DNA from: Martinezella rhizogenes
GTDB lineage: Bacteria > Pseudomonadota > Alphaproteobacteria > Rhizobiales > Rhizobiaceae
Direction of reading: 5' to 3'
Assembly (NCBI GenBank): GCA_013322215.1
Contig: JAAMEZ010000022.1
Coordinates: forward strand, 1-64,000
Length of the DNA: 64,000 nucleotides
Shown here: positions 63,439 through 64,000 of the stretch, piece by piece
Position numbering within the stretch: position 1 is the first letter of the stretch
Layout of the letters: the number at the start of each line of letters is the position of its first letter
Translations under genes and position numbers: made by a program
The notes under the pieces: model-generated
Seen by the model: the letters and a program-made list of their open reading frames with translations, nothing else
The model's database searches: none
Told to the model about the DNA's origin: nothing

Positions 63439-63899
63439 TTGCGTAGCAGGCGGTCAAGAGCCTTTCGTTCGCCTTCCGAAAGGGTCGAGATCAAACGTCT
63501 CTGCGTTTCGACATGCGCCGTCACTGCCGCGTCGATCAGGTCGAAACCCTTTGGTGTCAGGGATATCAGGAAGCCGCGGCCGTCATTCGGGTTCTGGCTG
63601 CGGGCGACGAGGCCGGCCCTCTCCAGCTGATCGATGCGATTGGTCATCGTGCCCGATGACACCATCATCGTCTCCATCAGGTCGCCGGGGGAAAGGGTAT
63701 AGGGCTCGCCCGAGCGGCGCAGGGTCGCCAGCATGTCGAAGTTCGCCGAGTTCAGGTTGAAGCGGCCGAAGGTCTTCTCCATCTCGCGCGAGAGATGGAG
63801 GGTGAGATTGCGCATGCGTCCGAAGAGACCCATGGCCGAGGTGTCGAGGTCAGGCCGTTCGCGGCGCCATTGCTCGAGAATTTTGTCGATGCGATCCAT
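63408..63899 (-). CDS. MarR-family repressor
   Basis: A 163-aa winged-helix repressor: NSANFDMLATLRRSGEPYTLSPGDLMETMMVSSGTMTNRIDQLERAGLVARSQNPNDGRGFLISLTPKG covers the DNA-binding core. The ATG at 63899 is reached through a modest GAGA site. Two operator-like palindromes lie between it and the divergent gene at the window end, so it likely represses both. Confidence 0.93.
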   Translation of the reverse strand: MDRIDKILEQWRRERPDLDTSAMGLFGRMRNLTLHLSREMEKTFGRFNLNSANFDMLATLRRSGEPYTLSPGDLMETMMVSSGTMTNRIDQLERAGLVARSQNPNDGRGFLISLTPKGFDLIDAAVTAHVETQRRLISTLSEGERKALDRLLRNYLADFEPHS

Positions 63900-63918
63900 A
63901 CCTGGATCTCGCCATGAA

Positions 63919-63935
63919 TTTATCTTGACGTCAAG
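63919..63935. promoter_or_regulatory. MarR operator, imperfect copy
   Basis: TTTATCTTGACGTCAAG has one full arm TTTATCTTGA and a shortened second arm. The start of the arm is 26 bases from the same arm in the perfect copy at 63945. Confidence 0.6.
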
Positions 63936-63944
63936 GCACTTCAG

Positions 63945-63966
63945 TTTATCTTGAGATCAAGATAAA
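63945..63966. promoter_or_regulatory. MarR operator, perfect palindrome
   Basis: TTTATCTTGA (63945-63954) and TCAAGATAAA (63957-63966) are exact reverse complements with a 2-base spacer GA. It lies 46 bases before the marR start and 17 bases before the divergent start, so it would control both. Confidence 0.8.
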
Positions 63967-63982
63967 TTTCGAGACCAAGACC

Positions 63983-64000
63983 ATGAACCGCAATTTCGAT
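63983..64000 (+). CDS. Start of the MarR-controlled divergent gene (cut by window end)
   Basis: Only six codons (MNRNFD) are visible. The ATG has GAGACCAAGA upstream, a poor ribosome site, and follows the MarR operators. The product cannot be identified here. Confidence 0.4.

Overview
The window is dense, GC-rich alphaproteobacterial chromosome, almost certainly from the Rhizobium/Agrobacterium group. The main evidence is the run glnK-amtB-ftsK-lolA-xthA, a CenR-like regulator, a PhrR/PraR-type XRE regulator, polysaccharide genes, a probable beta-1,2-glucanase and two families of dispersed palindromic repeats of the kind found in rhizobial intergenic DNA. All functions are read from sequence motifs and gene order; no database search was run.

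Layout. 1-4.7 kb: RND drug-efflux pump (inner-membrane subunit cut by the window edge) with a divergent TetR repressor and a palindromic operator. 4.9-6.5 kb: small conserved protein, XRE regulator and small exported protein. 6.7-10.8 kb: NitT/TauT-type ABC importer with two tandem, nearly identical binding proteins. 11-13 kb: TctD/TctE-like two-component system. 13.1-18.7 kb: polysaccharide locus (two-domain hydrolase, flippase, two glycosyltransferases). 19-23.5 kb: probable lysine/pipecolate catabolic genes (stand-alone RAM regulator, AmaA-like oxidase, AmaB-like dehydrogenase, DpkA-like reductase) with mobile palindromes between the genes. 23.7-28.8 kb: GH144-like glucanase, TetR/SnoaL pair with its operator, EamA exporter and MocR regulator. 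28.9-31 kb: second two-component system.

31.06-39.07 kb is the most interesting part: nine genes on one strand, the last seven translationally coupled, with HAD phosphatase, class III aminotransferase, arginase-like UPF0489 protein, two SMR-type membrane proteins, fatty-acid desaturase, alpha/beta hydrolase with a Cys nucleophile, FemAB/GNAT-type acyltransferase and cyclopropane-fatty-acid synthase. I infer that it makes and translocates an amine-containing modified lipid. I recognise no characterised pathway with this gene set. A MipA/OmpV outer-membrane protein and a PAP2 phosphatase follow.

41-59 kb is mostly core genome: DUF1007 protein, tRNA-Gly, ProXp-ala-type editing enzyme, thioredoxin-TPR chaperone, Lon-N-domain protein, Trm112-like protein, an MFS/LysR pair, a ubiquinone-type hydroxylase, tesB, NtrC/sigma54-controlled glnK-amtB, ftsK, lolA, xthA, a cyclic-nucleotide-binding protein with cenR, an L,D-transpeptidase and an aldo/keto reductase. 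59-64 kb is regulatory/efflux accessory DNA: an F420-reductase-like protein with LysR, a DHA2 efflux pump with LysR, and a MarR repressor with two operators in front of a gene cut by the window end.
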